Assembly: GCA_029881495.1 (NCBI GenBank)
Contig: JAOUMJ010000003.1
Coordinates: forward strand, 1-64,000
DNA: 64,000 bases
Source of the DNA: Nitrospinota bacterium
Lineage (GTDB): Bacteria; Nitrospinota_A; UBA7883; JACRGQ01
Direction of reading: 5' to 3'
Part shown: one piece after another, positions 11,232 through 22,600 of the stretch
Numbering within the stretch: position 1 is the stretch's first letter
How the letters are laid out: every line of letters begins with the position of its first letter
The notes under the pieces: generated by a model
Told to the model about the DNA's origin: nothing
Seen by the model: only the letters and a program-made list of their open reading frames with translations
Databases searched by the model: none
Translations under genes and position numbers: made by a program

Positions 11232-12614
11232 TTGCGTTATTTTCTTGTAATTGACAGCTTTAATATTATTACCTCTATTCAATCGTTTATTCCCAAAGAC
11301 GATGATGTCATTATCTGCTCTCCTGATGATGAATTTTGCCGGACAAGATCTGAAGATGGACGCGTTATTCTGAACCTGGATTCCATAGAATCATATGGAC
11401 TGAATTCAAGGGACAGGGTAGTGGTGAACATCTTCAAGGAACCCAACATCGAAAGCGTTATCGCCAGATTACGCTCGTTTTCTTCTGATGTGCCAATACT
11501 GTTATTGAGCCAGTTCGACATGCAGGATATCAGCAACAGGGACCCAAGCATTGATACGTTCAGGATAAGCGATATGTTGAAAGAAGGGGTGCAGGAAAAA
11601 TGGCGTCACCTGAATATCAAAAGGAAGGTTCGGAACCTTCGTAACGCCGTTGATCCGGCAAAGGAGCTTCTGATTTTAACTCAGGATGACCCGGATCCCG
11701 ATGCCATTGCGAGCGGCATGGCGCTAAGGGAGGTGTTGGGAAGGGATTTTGAAAGCGCACCGATAGTCACCATGAAAAAGGTCTCCCGCAACGAAAACGT
11801 AAACATGATCAACCTTCTCGGTATTGCAGTGAAGGAAGTTTCGGAAAAGACACTCCTCGAAGCGGATCAGATAGCGATGGTCGATGTACAGCCATCTGTT
11901 TTCCAGCTAGATTTCTCTTCGAATTTGAAAATTATTGTGGATCATCACCCTGGAGCTAAGGATTACTCTGTTCCGTTCCAGGATATCCAGGTTGAGTTCG
12001 GAGCAACATCGAGCATGTTCACGGAGTATCTGCTGGCCGAGGGTGCGGAGTTATCCACCAATCTATCAACTGCGCTTTATTATGGAATAAAAACTGATAC
12101 GCTTCTTTTTGGCCGTGAAGTCTCGAAATACGATTTTATTGCGTTTTCCCGCCTCTGGCACAAGGCGAACCATACGCAGATATCCCGCATGGAAAGGCCC
12201 AACCTGAAACAGGACGACATCGGGATGTACATCAAGGCGTTGAAGGATTATGAAATCAAGAACAGATCCCTTTTTGTTCCGCTTGGGAAGGTTCAAAAGG
12301 ACAACATCGTTCCACGTTTGGCGGATTTCGTCGTCCAGATAGGGAATACGGAGTTTATCGTGGTATGGGGAATAATCGGCGAGGAAGTGACTTTCTCGGC
12401 CAGGTCGCTGTCGCCGAGGATCCACGCGGGCGAGGTGATGCAGAACTCTTTTCAGATGATAGGGAGCGCAGGGGGGCATCAGTCAATGGCGAGGGCTACA
12501 GTTCCGATGAAAAAGCTCAGAAAAGAATTAAAGGCAATGACGAACCGGAGCATGAAGGAAAAGATCATATCCCGGATACTGAATAACATTGCGGAACAGA
12601 AAAACAGTATATAA
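11232..12614 (+). CDS. DHH/DHHA1 phosphoesterase (NrnA/RecJ-like) with N-terminal regulatory-type domain
   Basis: A 460-residue protein with an N-terminal Rossmann-like region (residues 1-110, similar in pattern to TrkA-N domains), a DHH domain from about 145 and a DHHA1 domain to the end. The metal-binding motifs are visible as DDPDPDAIASG (152-162), the DHH triplet in VDHHPG (237-241), and GSAGGHQSMARA near residue 420. Such proteins hydrolyse short oligoribonucleotides, pAp or cyclic dinucleotides; the exact substrate cannot be read from the sequence. The start is a TTG at 11232 with AGGA 9 bases upstream. It is distinct from RecJ because there is no OB-fold extension. Confidence 0.82.
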   Translation: MRYFLVIDSFNIITSIQSFIPKDDDVIICSPDDEFCRTRSEDGRVILNLDSIESYGLNSRDRVVVNIFKEPNIESVIARLRSFSSDVPILLLSQFDMQDISNRDPSIDTFRISDMLKEGVQEKWRHLNIKRKVRNLRNAVDPAKELLILTQDDPDPDAIASGMALREVLGRDFESAPIVTMKKVSRNENVNMINLLGIAVKEVSEKTLLEADQIAMVDVQPSVFQLDFSSNLKIIVDHHPGAKDYSVPFQDIQVEFGATSSMFTEYLLAEGAELSTNLSTALYYGIKTDTLLFGREVSKYDFIAFSRLWHKANHTQISRMERPNLKQDDIGMYIKALKDYEIKNRSLFVPLGKVQKDNIVPRLADFVVQIGNTEFIVVWGIIGEEVTFSARSLSPRIHAGEVMQNSFQMIGSAGGHQSMARATVPMKKLRKELKAMTNRSMKEKIISRILNNIAEQKNSI

Positions 12615-12685
12615 ACGTCTGCCGGAGGATCGCTATCATATCTGAAGAGAAGAAAACGGAGAATGTATCAGTTCCAGGTGACAGG

Positions 12686-13174
12686 ATGGGGCCGTTCTTC
12701 CTCTGGATCAATAAAGCGACCATTTATATTCTCGCAATTACGTTTCTTCTCGGTGTAATATCCCGGCCCGGTTTCGATTTTACCGGAGCACATTCCTTGA
12801 CAGGTCTTTCCGCCTCAGTCCTTGGACTGTTCGGACTTGTTGCGATTATGTTTTTCCTTTTGGCTACAGGGGGATATATGAAAGAACTGCTGAAAGGGGG
12901 GAGTGACGAAAAGGAATTTTCCAGGCGTATCGCTTCCCTGAAGATGAGTGTATACCCCTGGTGTACGCTTGAAATAGCTCTGCTGATAGCAGTCACTGTT
13001 GCAGGTGGGGGATTGCTCTCCGGCGCCCCGGTTTACTGGCACCATTTGGCGCTCTCAATCCTCACGCTTGCCGCTTATATCAAGACATACAAAATCTCAA
13101 AGATAAGTTTTCTCGAGAACAGGGAACTGCTTAAAAGTGTGCTGGAAAAGAAGAAAGATATACCAAAGCCTTAA
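12686..13174 (+). CDS. Hypothetical four-helix membrane protein, DUF1634-like in layout
   Basis: A 162-residue protein with about four hydrophobic segments (residues 12-30, 42-64, 92-112 and 118-135) and a charged C-terminal tail, so an inner-membrane protein. The layout resembles small DUF1634-type membrane proteins, but I cannot confirm this. The ATG at 12686 has AGGTGA 4 bases upstream. A much better Shine-Dalgarno, GGAGG at 12624-12628, precedes an in-frame stretch with no ATG, GTG or TTG at the right distance, only ATC (12635) and ATA (12638). This may mean a rare start codon and about 16 extra residues. It follows the DHH gene by 71 bases. Confidence 0.6.
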   Translation: MGPFFLWINKATIYILAITFLLGVISRPGFDFTGAHSLTGLSASVLGLFGLVAIMFFLLATGGYMKELLKGGSDEKEFSRRIASLKMSVYPWCTLEIALLIAVTVAGGGLLSGAPVYWHHLALSILTLAAYIKTYKISKISFLENRELLKSVLEKKKDIPKP

Positions 13175-13263
13175 ACTTCCAGCAGACGATCAGGAATAGC
13201 CAGTCAACTGGCGGAATATAAAGTAATTTGCGCTCGGGAAATATTTAAATCGTCAGAAAGGGA

Positions 13264-16200
13264 TCAGGCTGTTTTCAATTCGTCGGGAAGAACCATATCG
13301 GTTTCAACCATATCAACCGAGAGTACCTGCGAGATACCGGGCTGTTGCATGGTGATACCATAAAGCCTGTCTGCGAAGGCCATGGTCTTTTGGTTATGCG
13401 TGATGACCATGAACTGAGTAGTTTCCGCAAAGTCTCGCAAAATATCTTTAAACCGTTGAATATTTGATTCATCCAGTGGCGCGTCGACCTCGTCCAGAAG
13501 ACAGAACGGCGACGGCATAACCATAAAAACTGAGAAGAGGACGGATACTGCGGTCATCGCCTTTTCCCCTGCGCTTAGGAGGGTAATATTCTGCCTCTTT
13601 TTACCTGGAGGGCGAATTATGATATCTATTCCTGTCTCAAGCATATTTGATTCGTCCATTAAAATCATGTCGGCCTCTCCGCCGTTGAACAGTCTTTTAA
13701 ATACAACCTGGAAGTTGGCCCGAACCTGCTCAAAAGTATCCTGGAACAGTTTTCTCGATGTTCGGTTAAGTTTATCAATTACTTTCGATATATCATCTAT
13801 AGACTGGGTGAGGTCATCGCGCTGGGTTGTCAGGAATGTAAGCCTCTCCATCACCTGGTTGTAGTCCTCAATTGCGGAAAGGTTTACGTCTCCGATCTTG
13901 GACATTGAATCCCTTAGTTCGGCATAGCGCTCCCTGCACTCTTCTATGTTGAAACCGCTCAGATCGAACGTCTTTACGGTATCAATGTTGAAATTATGCT
14001 CCTCTATCTTCTCGGAAAGGGAGGATATCTTAACAGTCGTTTCTGAATTCTTGATTCGGGCTTCGCTTAGTGTGTCTTTTGTAAGATCCAGAGAATCATG
14101 TGAACGTTTGAGATGGTCTTCCTTGTCCCCGATCTGACCTCTGGCATTTTCGAGAGTTTCGTTCAGTTCAGTAAGTTTTCCGGTGAGACTATCTTTTTTG
14201 GCGAGGCCGTTGTGGATAGCCTCTTTCGCCAGTTCAATTTCTTCCAGGAGTTTCGATTTTTTAGCATTTGCGGATTCAATTTCCCCCTGCATTGCGGCAA
14301 TCCGCGAGGTGAGATCCGATATTCCGGTCTCAAGGCGGTTCTTTTCTGAAGTCAGCATGTTGAGATCACCTTTAAGGGAGGTAAGCTCTATCTCCATATT
14401 TGAAATCAATTCCGCAAGGCCGGCAATTGTGCCTCTCGATTCCTTTTCGGTTTTTTGAAGCTCGGCCAGTTCAGCGGCAATTGCGCTCTTCCTGTCTGTC
14501 AAATTAGCAATTTCACCTGAAAGGTTGCTGATGTCGGATTCAAGTCTTCTCTTTTCGTTATCGAGCGATTCGATCTCATTTTGGAAAGTATTTATTTTTT
14601 CGGACTGGCGGCGCATCTCCAGGTCGATAGCCTCAACGTCCCTTTTTTCATGGACCAGGTTGAGCTCCTCATCCTTAAGGAGTTTTTCCTTCTGCTCTTT
14701 CCGCGATTCGGATTCTGCAAGCTCGGCGGTAACTTTTTCAAGTTCCGATACCAGGGTTTCGGTCATCGCCTTGTTGTCTGCCAGCGATTTGGAGAGCTCT
14801 TCGATGGCCCGTTTCCGTTCGAGTATCCCTTCGCTTGCATTGCCGGATGTTCCCCCGGAAATTACACCAAAACGATCAACAACATCGCCTCTTGCGGTTA
14901 CGAAGGTAAGGTCATTATTTGCCCGCAATCTTATGGCGGTCTGGATATCCTCAACGAACACGACGTCGAACAGGAGACGTTTTAAAAGCGGACGAAGATT
15001 TGGCTCGGTTTCGATCAGTTCGGTGGCATGTCCGATAACCCCGTTCCCTTTTGGGATATCGGCGATCTTTCTGTCATCAAGGAATTCAACGGGGAGGAAC
15101 GTGCTTCTGCCAAGCCGGTTTTTATGCAGCAGCTCAATAGCTTCGACGGAGTCCTCAGGTTTTGAGATAAGGAGAGCCTGTAACTTGTTCCCAAGAAGAA
15201 CCTCAAGAGCAGTTTCGAATCTCTTGTCTACCTTAACTTTTTCAAGGAGAGTCCCATGAAGTTTTGACCTGATGTCACTGTTATCCTCGCCAAGCTGAAG
15301 GAGCGATTTGATGCCGTCCTGATACCCTTCAAGCGATCTATCCACTTCGGTGATAGATTCGAGCCTTGCGCCAATCTCGGTAACTTTAGTTTTCTGGTCG
15401 ATTACCTGGTTTTCCTTCTCTTTTTTATCCCCTGCGAGTTTTTGCAGTTTTTCGGTCAGTTCCGAATTTTCGGATTGAAGCTGTTCGAAGCGGGCGCGCA
15501 CTTCCGCTTCGTTCTTTAGTTTTTCGCTCTTTTTCAGGGTCAAGTCGGCGAGATGTTTCTCCGTCTCTTCCTTTTCACCTAAAGTTTTTTTCCGTCGCCC
15601 TTCAAGGATTTCGATTCTGGTTCTGTCAGAAGCGAGGTCGTTCCCTTTTTGGGAGAGCTGGCTATTTAACTCGGCGATCTCGGTCTCCTTGGAGTCTATT
15701 TGCGAGTTGATCTCCTCCATTCCGGACTGCCCCGAATTCAGGCTGTTCTTTTTTGCCTCAAGTTTTGCGGTTTTATCAGATACTTCGTTTAGTAGTTCAG
15801 TTCTATTTTTGTCTTTTTCCTCAAGAGAGGCGCTCATCTCCTTCGATCTTGCATTCATCTCGGCAATATCCGCCTCAAGGCGCTTCACACGTGTGGAAGA
15901 TTCCTCTATCTGGCTGGTGAAAAGAGCTATTTTGCCTTCGCTGTTCTCTACCATGGAAGTTATTTTGAATTCCTCTTCCTTTACCGAGGCTAGTTCTCTG
16001 GAGTTCTCATCAATTGTCGATTGAATTGAGATAAGGTTGTTTTTCCTCGTGGAGATGTCTGTTTCCAGCGAAACACGAACCTCTTCAAGTCTCTTTATCT
16101 CTTCCTCTATCGTGGCCTGAAGACTGTTCAATCTCTTCCATTCATCGGAGGCTGTGGCAAGGAAAAGTTGATCCATTTCATCTTTGTACTGCTTATATCT

Positions 16201-16851
16201 TTCAGCTTTGTTCGCCTGTCTTTTAAGTGAGTTTCGCTGACGCTCAAGCTCGTTAATGATATCGGTTACACGCTCAAGGTTTGTCTTGGCGGCGGTAAGC
16301 TTGTTCATTGCGGCATGTTTGCGGTGTTTATATTTCATTATCCCGGCGGCTTCTTCGATGATGAAGCGGCGCTCTTCGGGTTTGCTGGTGACTATTCTCT
16401 GCACCTGGTCCTGCTCAATGATGGAAAATGCCCTGGTGGAAATACCGGTATCAAGGAAGAGGTCGACAACATCCTTGAGACGGCACTGCGTTTTGTTTAT
16501 CAGGTATTCACTTTCACCGCTTCGGTAGAGGCGTCGAGTGACGGTTATTTCGTTAAATTCCGCCAGCTCCGGTATTGAGATCTTTCCCGCCACGTCGGAG
16601 ATAGTTATCGAGACCTCGGCCATGCCTGCCTGCTTCCTGCTGGCTGACCCGGAGAAGATAAAATCCTCCATCTTGGCGCCACGAAGCATCTTGGCGCGTT
16701 GTTCGCCAAGAACCCATCGTATTGCGTCGGAGATGTTGCTCTTGCCGCATCCGTTGGGACCGACAATAGAGGTTATCCCTTTTCCAAAACTTATCTTCGT
16801 ATGATCAACAAACGATTTAAAGCCGGTGAGCTCAAGACTTTTAAAAAACAT
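13264..16851 (-). CDS. smc: Chromosome partition/condensin protein SMC
   Basis: SMC dimers, with ScpA and ScpB, compact and help segregate the chromosome by ATP-driven loop extrusion. The 1195-residue protein has the full architecture: Walker A GPNGCGKSN at 31-39, a long coiled coil (about 170-500), a hinge (about 505-670, beginning near SLEGYQDGI), a returning coiled coil (about 680-1020), and a C-terminal head with signature LLSAGEKAMTA and Walker B CLLDEVDAPLD. No ScpA or ScpB is seen in the window. It is convergent with the membrane-protein gene at 12686. Confidence 0.97.
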   Translation of the reverse strand: MFFKSLELTGFKSFVDHTKISFGKGITSIVGPNGCGKSNISDAIRWVLGEQRAKMLRGAKMEDFIFSGSASRKQAGMAEVSITISDVAGKISIPELAEFNEITVTRRLYRSGESEYLINKTQCRLKDVVDLFLDTGISTRAFSIIEQDQVQRIVTSKPEERRFIIEEAAGIMKYKHRKHAAMNKLTAAKTNLERVTDIINELERQRNSLKRQANKAERYKQYKDEMDQLFLATASDEWKRLNSLQATIEEEIKRLEEVRVSLETDISTRKNNLISIQSTIDENSRELASVKEEEFKITSMVENSEGKIALFTSQIEESSTRVKRLEADIAEMNARSKEMSASLEEKDKNRTELLNEVSDKTAKLEAKKNSLNSGQSGMEEINSQIDSKETEIAELNSQLSQKGNDLASDRTRIEILEGRRKKTLGEKEETEKHLADLTLKKSEKLKNEAEVRARFEQLQSENSELTEKLQKLAGDKKEKENQVIDQKTKVTEIGARLESITEVDRSLEGYQDGIKSLLQLGEDNSDIRSKLHGTLLEKVKVDKRFETALEVLLGNKLQALLISKPEDSVEAIELLHKNRLGRSTFLPVEFLDDRKIADIPKGNGVIGHATELIETEPNLRPLLKRLLFDVVFVEDIQTAIRLRANNDLTFVTARGDVVDRFGVISGGTSGNASEGILERKRAIEELSKSLADNKAMTETLVSELEKVTAELAESESRKEQKEKLLKDEELNLVHEKRDVEAIDLEMRRQSEKINTFQNEIESLDNEKRRLESDISNLSGEIANLTDRKSAIAAELAELQKTEKESRGTIAGLAELISNMEIELTSLKGDLNMLTSEKNRLETGISDLTSRIAAMQGEIESANAKKSKLLEEIELAKEAIHNGLAKKDSLTGKLTELNETLENARGQIGDKEDHLKRSHDSLDLTKDTLSEARIKNSETTVKISSLSEKIEEHNFNIDTVKTFDLSGFNIEECRERYAELRDSMSKIGDVNLSAIEDYNQVMERLTFLTTQRDDLTQSIDDISKVIDKLNRTSRKLFQDTFEQVRANFQVVFKRLFNGGEADMILMDESNMLETGIDIIIRPPGKKRQNITLLSAGEKAMTAVSVLFSVFMVMPSPFCLLDEVDAPLDESNIQRFKDILRDFAETTQFMVITHNQKTMAFADRLYGITMQQPGISQVLSVDMVETDMVLPDELKTA

Positions 16852-17004
16852 TAAACCTCAAATTGGAAAGAGTTTTTCTCATATTTTCAGGTGATTATAT
16901 GGATGATGGAGGGTCAAGTAAAGCGAAAATATCAATATATTGTGGCTAAAAATATTCATCGCACTAGATATTGTGACAATATATTGAAATATAAAGGCAT
17001 ATCT

Positions 17005-17952
17005 CTATGTAAGATGACTATAGCCAATCCCTCCAACAGAAATTTCGTTGTTCTCAGTATCTCTCACAACGAATCCTTTTTCCACTACCTCCCCGATTTC
17101 AGTCACGTTTGATGAGAATCGTTTCAAAAGTATTATTTTGTTTTTCGGGACTGTGAAGAGGAGTTCGTAATCCTCACCAAAACCGATCATGTGGGGGGTC
17201 GGGTTTGTTTTTTTCAGTTCCGGTTCTATTGGAAGGCTATCCCAGTTTAGAACGACGCCTACACCTGATTCAGAAGCGATATGTGCCATATCCTGAAATA
17301 TGCCGTCGCTGATATCAATGCACGAGTTGGCGATACCTTTTTTTGAGAGATATATCCCAAGCTCGCACTTTGGTGAAGGGTTCGCCCATCGTTTCAGAAG
17401 ATAATCATCCGGCCTTAAACCCTTTTTAAACTGCTGATAGGCAAGTGATGACGCGCCGATAGTTCCGCTTACGAAGATCGAGTCTCCAACCTTCGCCCCC
17501 TTTCTGGAAAGAATAAATCCTTTTTTCACCCATCCGGTAATTGTGAGATGTATTGAAAACTCAATAGAGGAGGTGATGTTCCCCCCGGCTAGTGAAACGT
17601 TGTACCTTTTGCAGTCGTTACGAAAGCCGTCCAGTATTCCATCGACAAGTTTTTCGTCGATATCTGCCGGAAGCGCGAATGTCAGCCAGGCGTAATATGG
17701 AGGAAGAGCCCCCATGGAGGCCAGATCGGACAGGTTTACCCTAAGTACCTTGCGTCCAATTTCGACTGGTGTGAAGTATAGGCTGGAAAAATGGTTTCCG
17801 TCGACGAGGGAATCGACGGTTGTCACCTGGAGGAGATCTTTTGGCGGTTTTATTACTGAGCAGTCGTCGCCGATAGGGAGAAGAAGATTCCGGTTCTTCG
17901 AATGCCCCTTGAATTTTTTCTTTATGGATTCAATGAGCTCAAATTCTTTCAT
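17005..17952 (-). CDS. thiL: Thiamine-monophosphate kinase
   Basis: ThiL phosphorylates thiamine monophosphate to thiamine pyrophosphate with ATP. The 315-residue protein shows the N-terminal IGDDCSVI motif (about residues 27-34), the metal-binding TTVDSLVDGNHF segment (around 44-55), SLAGGNI in the middle, and CIDISDGIFQD near 210. These are hallmarks of the PurM/ThiL fold. It stands alone between smc and gltD, in the same orientation as both, with no TPP riboswitch-like structure apparent upstream. Confidence 0.93.
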   Translation of the reverse strand: MKEFELIESIKKKFKGHSKNRNLLLPIGDDCSVIKPPKDLLQVTTVDSLVDGNHFSSLYFTPVEIGRKVLRVNLSDLASMGALPPYYAWLTFALPADIDEKLVDGILDGFRNDCKRYNVSLAGGNITSSIEFSIHLTITGWVKKGFILSRKGAKVGDSIFVSGTIGASSLAYQQFKKGLRPDDYLLKRWANPSPKCELGIYLSKKGIANSCIDISDGIFQDMAHIASESGVGVVLNWDSLPIEPELKKTNPTPHMIGFGEDYELLFTVPKNKIILLKRFSSNVTEIGEVVEKGFVVRDTENNEISVGGIGYSHLT

Positions 17953-18139
17953 CAGGCGCTTTCCAAAACAAAGGATTTACAGAATTTCACTTGGCTGAAA
18001 GGATAACATTGACAAAAGCGGTTTGGAACTTCGATATCACCGGCATTAACAGTGAATTGATATTCTGTCATGTAATTTCCGTGTGATTACAAAGAGATAC
18101 AGGCTAAATATTAAAGCATTGCAAGAGCGAAGTTCGCGT

Positions 18140-19606
18140 TCAGGCCAGGTTGCCGAACGGTTTGTTCTTCGATTCGAGTCTGCTTTCGCCGCCTCTCAGG
18201 AATTTATCGACTTCCCTTGCGCATTCACGCCCTTCGGATATCGCCCATACGACAAGCGACTGCCCTCTGCGCATATCACCGGCGGAAAAAACACCTTCAG
18301 CCGAAGTGCGGTAGTTGTCGTCAGTTTTAACATTCCCTCTCTCATCTTTTTCAACGCCCAACTCCTCAAGCATTCCTTTCGGGTCTGCGTAGAGGAAGCC
18401 CATTGCGAGAAAGGCGAGGTCAGCTTTGTATAGAGACTCACTGCCTGGAACCTCTTCAAACTTGGTATCGCTTATCCAATTGATCTTTACATGCCGTACG
18501 CCGGAGAGATTTCCGTTTGCATCCTTGACAAATTCCTTGGAAAGAACGGACCACTCGCGTTCACACCCTTCTTCCTGGGAAGTGGAGGTGCTCAGCATTT
18601 TTGGTCCCGGGTGCGACGGCCAAGGGGTCTTATCGGTTCTGGACTCCGGTGGTTTCGGCAGGAGTTCTATCTGTGTGACGGAGGCGGCGCCGTGGCGAAT
18701 GGAAGTGCCGACGCAATCGGAGCCGGTATCGCCACCACCGATCACAAGGACATGCTTTCCTTTTGCATGAATTTCCTCTTCGGGTGATATAGCATCGCCT
18801 GCAACACGTTTATTATTCTGTTTCAGGAATTCCATGGCGAAGTGTACCCCTTTCGCATCGCGTCCCGGGATGGGGAGATCTCTTGGTACCGTAGACCCGC
18901 CCGTAAGGACGATCGCGTCGAATTCTTCTCGCAGGTTTGCAACCTTCACATTGACACCGACGTGGGAGTTCGTGACGAAAAAGATACCTTCATCTTCCAT
19001 CAGCTTTACTCTTCTATCGATGACCTTTTTATCGAGTTTGAAATCGGGAATACCGTATCGTAAAAGCCCGCCAACGCGGTTATCCTTTTCGTATACGGTT
19101 ACACGATGACCAGCCTTGTTCAGCTGATCCGCAACGGCAAGGCCGGCGGGACCGGAACCTATAACAGCCACGGTTTTACCAGAGCGCTTTTTCGGCGGTT
19201 TTGGACTCATCCAGCCTTCCTGGTAGGCATGTTCGATAATGGAGAGCTCTATATTTTTTATTGAAACGGCTTCATTGATCAATCCAAGCACGCAACCCGA
19301 TTCGCAAAGGGCAGGGCATACACGCCCTGTAAACTCTGGAAAACTGTTGGTGCTAAGGAGGCTTTTTAAGGCTTCTTCCCATTCGCCTCGATAAACATGG
19401 TCATTAAAGTCCGGGGCGATGTTATGTACAGGGCAATTCGGGTGGCAAAAAGGTGTACCGCAATCCATGCACCTTGCCGCCTGTGTTTCTATCTCCTCTT
19501 TGGAGAGAGGGACCATGAATTCAAAAAAGCCTTTAACCCTTTTCTCTACAGGTTCATATCCCGGATTTTTCCTGTTGAATTCTCTAAAACCGCCATGTTT
19601 ACCCAT
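18140..19606 (-). CDS. gltD: Glutamate synthase (NADPH) small subunit
   Basis: GltD takes electrons from NAD(P)H through FAD and iron-sulfur clusters to GltB, which makes glutamate from glutamine and 2-oxoglutarate. The 488-residue protein has the N-terminal cysteine motifs [14 protein letters not shown] (about 42-55) and CPALCESGC (about 97-105), the FAD-binding [13 protein letters not shown] around 153, the NAD(P)H-binding [11 protein letters not shown] around 290, and a C-terminal [14 protein letters not shown] motif. It lies 27 bases downstream of gltB on the same strand, so it forms a gltBD operon. It is related in fold to DsrL at 54999 but lacks the C-terminal ferredoxin domain. Confidence 0.95.
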   Translation of the reverse strand: MGKHGGFREFNRKNPGYEPVEKRVKGFFEFMVPLSKEEIETQAARCMDCGTPFCHPNCPVHNIAPDFNDHVYRGEWEEALKSLLSTNSFPEFTGRVCPALCESGCVLGLINEAVSIKNIELSIIEHAYQEGWMSPKPPKKRSGKTVAVIGSGPAGLAVADQLNKAGHRVTVYEKDNRVGGLLRYGIPDFKLDKKVIDRRVKLMEDEGIFFVTNSHVGVNVKVANLREEFDAIVLTGGSTVPRDLPIPGRDAKGVHFAMEFLKQNNKRVAGDAISPEEEIHAKGKHVLVIGGGDTGSDCVGTSIRHGAASVTQIELLPKPPESRTDKTPWPSHPGPKMLSTSTSQEEGCEREWSVLSKEFVKDANGNLSGVRHVKINWISDTKFEEVPGSESLYKADLAFLAMGFLYADPKGMLEELGVEKDERGNVKTDDNYRTSAEGVFSAGDMRRGQSLVVWAISEGRECAREVDKFLRGGESRLESKNKPFGNLA

Positions 19607-19633
19607 ATTGCTTTACCTCGATGCCATATCGGT

Positions 19634-22600
19634 TTAACCCGCCATGGTTTTAATAAGTTCCTTTTCTTCAGCCATCTCGGCCAACGCCCGTTTATAATCC
19701 TTTGGCATGACTTTTATGAATTTGGCAACGGAGCTGTTCCACTTGGCCAATACTTTTCTTGAAGTGTTGCTGCCGGTAAAGTTGTGATGTCTTTCAATCA
19801 TCCCCTTTACCTCCTCGATTTCGGCAGGATCTGAAAGTCTTTCCAGGTCCACCATTTCGGGATTGATCCGTTTTTTGGACATACCGTCGGTTTCGAGAAT
19901 ATAGGCAATGCCGCCGCTCATGCCGGCGCCGAAATTCTTCCCTATGCTTCCGAGGATGATGACTCTCCCGCCGGTCATGTATTCGCATCCGTGGTCGCCA
20001 ACCGCTTCAACAACCACTTTCGCGCCTGAATTCCTGACGCAGAAACGTTCGCCTGCAATGCCGCGGATATAGACCTCACCATTCGTCGCGCCGTAAAGCG
20101 CTACGTTTCCAACGATAACATTTTCGTGTGCGTTGAATGTCGAATTTTTAGGAGGGTAGAGGATTACCTTGGATCCCGAAAGACCTTTGCAGAAATAATC
20201 GTTTACCTCTCCTTCAATTTCGAATGTAACCCCTTTTGCGCCGAATGCGGAGAAACTCTGCCCAGCGGAGCCGTTCGCCTTTATGTAGATGGTATCGTCC
20301 GGGAGCCCTGCAGCCCCGTATCTTCGGGATATCTCGGCTGACAGCATCGTCCCTATCGTCCTGTTGATATTCCTTATTTTTATTTCCCCTTTGACCTTTT
20401 CACCCTTTTCCAAGGCTGGTTTTGCCATCTCGATAAGCTGGTGGTCCAGCGCGTTTTCGAGTCCGAAATCCTGTTCTTCTACACAGTATGAGGCACAGGA
20501 AGGGGATTTCGCTTTGTGTAAAAGGTTGTCCAGGTTCATATGTTTCGCTTTCCAATGGGAAACATTGCTACGCATCTTGAGTTTATCCACTCTTCCGACC
20601 ATTTCATTCACGGTTCGGAATCCGAGCTGAGCCATATGATTTCTCATTTCCGTTGCGAGGAAGGTGAAGTAGTTCACCAAGTATTCCGGTTTGCCGGTGA
20701 AAAATGCACGGAGGTCCTTGTCCTGTGTTGCTATCCCTACAGGACAGCTGTTCATGTGGCATTTGCGCATCATTACGCAACCGCTCACGATAAGGGCGGA
20801 TGTTGCTGCGCCCCATTCCTCGGCTCCGAGAAGTGTTGCCACTGCGACATCATACCCGGTAAGTATGCGGCCATCGGTTTGAACAACGATCCTGCTCCGC
20901 AAGTCGTTGCGCATGAGCACCTGATGTGTTTCGGCGAGTCCAAGTTCCCAGGGGAGCCCGGCATGTTTTATGGAGCTTTGTGGAGAGGCCCCTGTGCCGC
21001 CGTCATGCCCTGATATCAGGACTGCTTCCGCGTGACCTTTGGCGACGCCGGCGGCAATGGTTCCGACGCCGATTTCCGAAACTAGTTTTACGTTGATCCT
21101 TGCCTTTATATTCGAGTTCTTGAGGTCGAATATTAGCTGTGCAAGATCCTCGATCGAATAAATATCGTGATGAGGAGGAGGGGAGATGAGTCCTACCCCT
21201 GGGGTAGAATTCCTGGTCTTTGCGATAACCTTATCCACTTTATGCCCCGGCAACTGCCCCCCTTCACCAGGTTTTGCTCCCTGCGCCATTTTTATCTGTA
21301 TCTCGTCGCTATTCACCAGGTAGTGTGACGTTACTCCGAATCGCCCGGAGGCAACCTGCTTTATGGCAGATCTGGCGGAATCGCCGTTTGGAAGAGGGGT
21401 AAACCTTGCGGGATCTTCGCCCCCTTCGCCGGTATTGCTTTTTGCGCCCAGCCTGTTCATCGCGATAGCGATCGTTTCATGCGCTTCCTTGCTAATCGAG
21501 CCGAACGACATCGCGCCTGTGAAGAACCTCTTTACAATGCTTTCGACCGGTTCGACCTCTTCGACAGGAATCGGTTCATTGTTTGCAAACTCAAGGAGGC
21601 CGCGGATCGTATTCAGCTGGATCGTATGGTTGTTCATTGTTTCCGTGTACTTCTTGAACATACCAAAATCGTTCATGCGAGTTGACTGTTGAAGGAGATG
21701 GATGGTTTCCGGATTGAAAGAGTGATGTTCTCCTCTTGCTCTCCAGCTGTATTTTCCGCCATGCTCAAGCCTGATGCTTCCTACCTCGTCTTTCCTGGGA
21801 TAGGCGTAACGATGTCTCATCAGTGATTCAGTTTCGATAATGTCAATCCCGACACCGCCCAGTCTTGACGCGGTTCCTGAGAAATATTTGTCGATAAACT
21901 CTTTTTTCAGGCCAACCGCTTCGAAAATCTGCGCCCCTATATACGATTGAATGGTGGAAATCCCCATTTTTGAGAGGATCTTCAGTAAACCTTTGTCGAT
22001 CGCTTTCATGTAGTTGTCGCGCGCCATCTTTCTGGTGATCCCCGGTTCAAGCTGTTCATTGAGCCTTAGATCCTCGATTGTTTCAAGCGCAAGATAGGGA
22101 TTTATTGCGCTCGCACCGTATCCGAGAAGGGTAGCGAAATGGTGGACTTCTCTCGCTTCACCAGATTCCACGATGATACTGCACCTGGTTCTTACACCGT
22201 TTCTTATAAGATGGTAATGCACAGCCGAGACTGCCAGAAGCGTCGGGATTGGCGCGTATTTATCATTGACCGTCCTGTCGGAGAGAATAAGGATGTTTTT
22301 TCCCTTTGCAACTGCGTCAGTTGCCTTGCGGCAAACTTCATCTATCGCTTTTTCGAGATTGTGGTTTCCACCTTCGGCTCGAAAGACGATCGGGATCGGC
22401 TCCGCGTGGAAGAACGGAATATTTACCTGTTTGAGCCTTTCAAGCTGATGATTGGTAAGTATTGGATGAGGAAGTTCGATGACGCGGCAATGCTCCTTTG
22501 CTTCTGTCAGTATCTGGCCTTGAGCGCCTATGAAAGATACAAGCGACATAACGGACTCTTCTCTTATGGAATCGATCGGCGGATTTGTCACCTGCGCGAA

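Noticed and set aside
13199-13212. GCCAG-TCAA-CTGGC hairpin between the convergent 12686 gene and smc
   Set aside because: A 5-bp stem without T-run is too short to call a terminator with confidence.
18009-18037. TTGACA-N17-CGATAT on the plus strand, a promoter-like pair
   Set aside because: It would transcribe antisense to gltD, with no gene downstream, and the -10 part is poor. Chance occurrence is likely.
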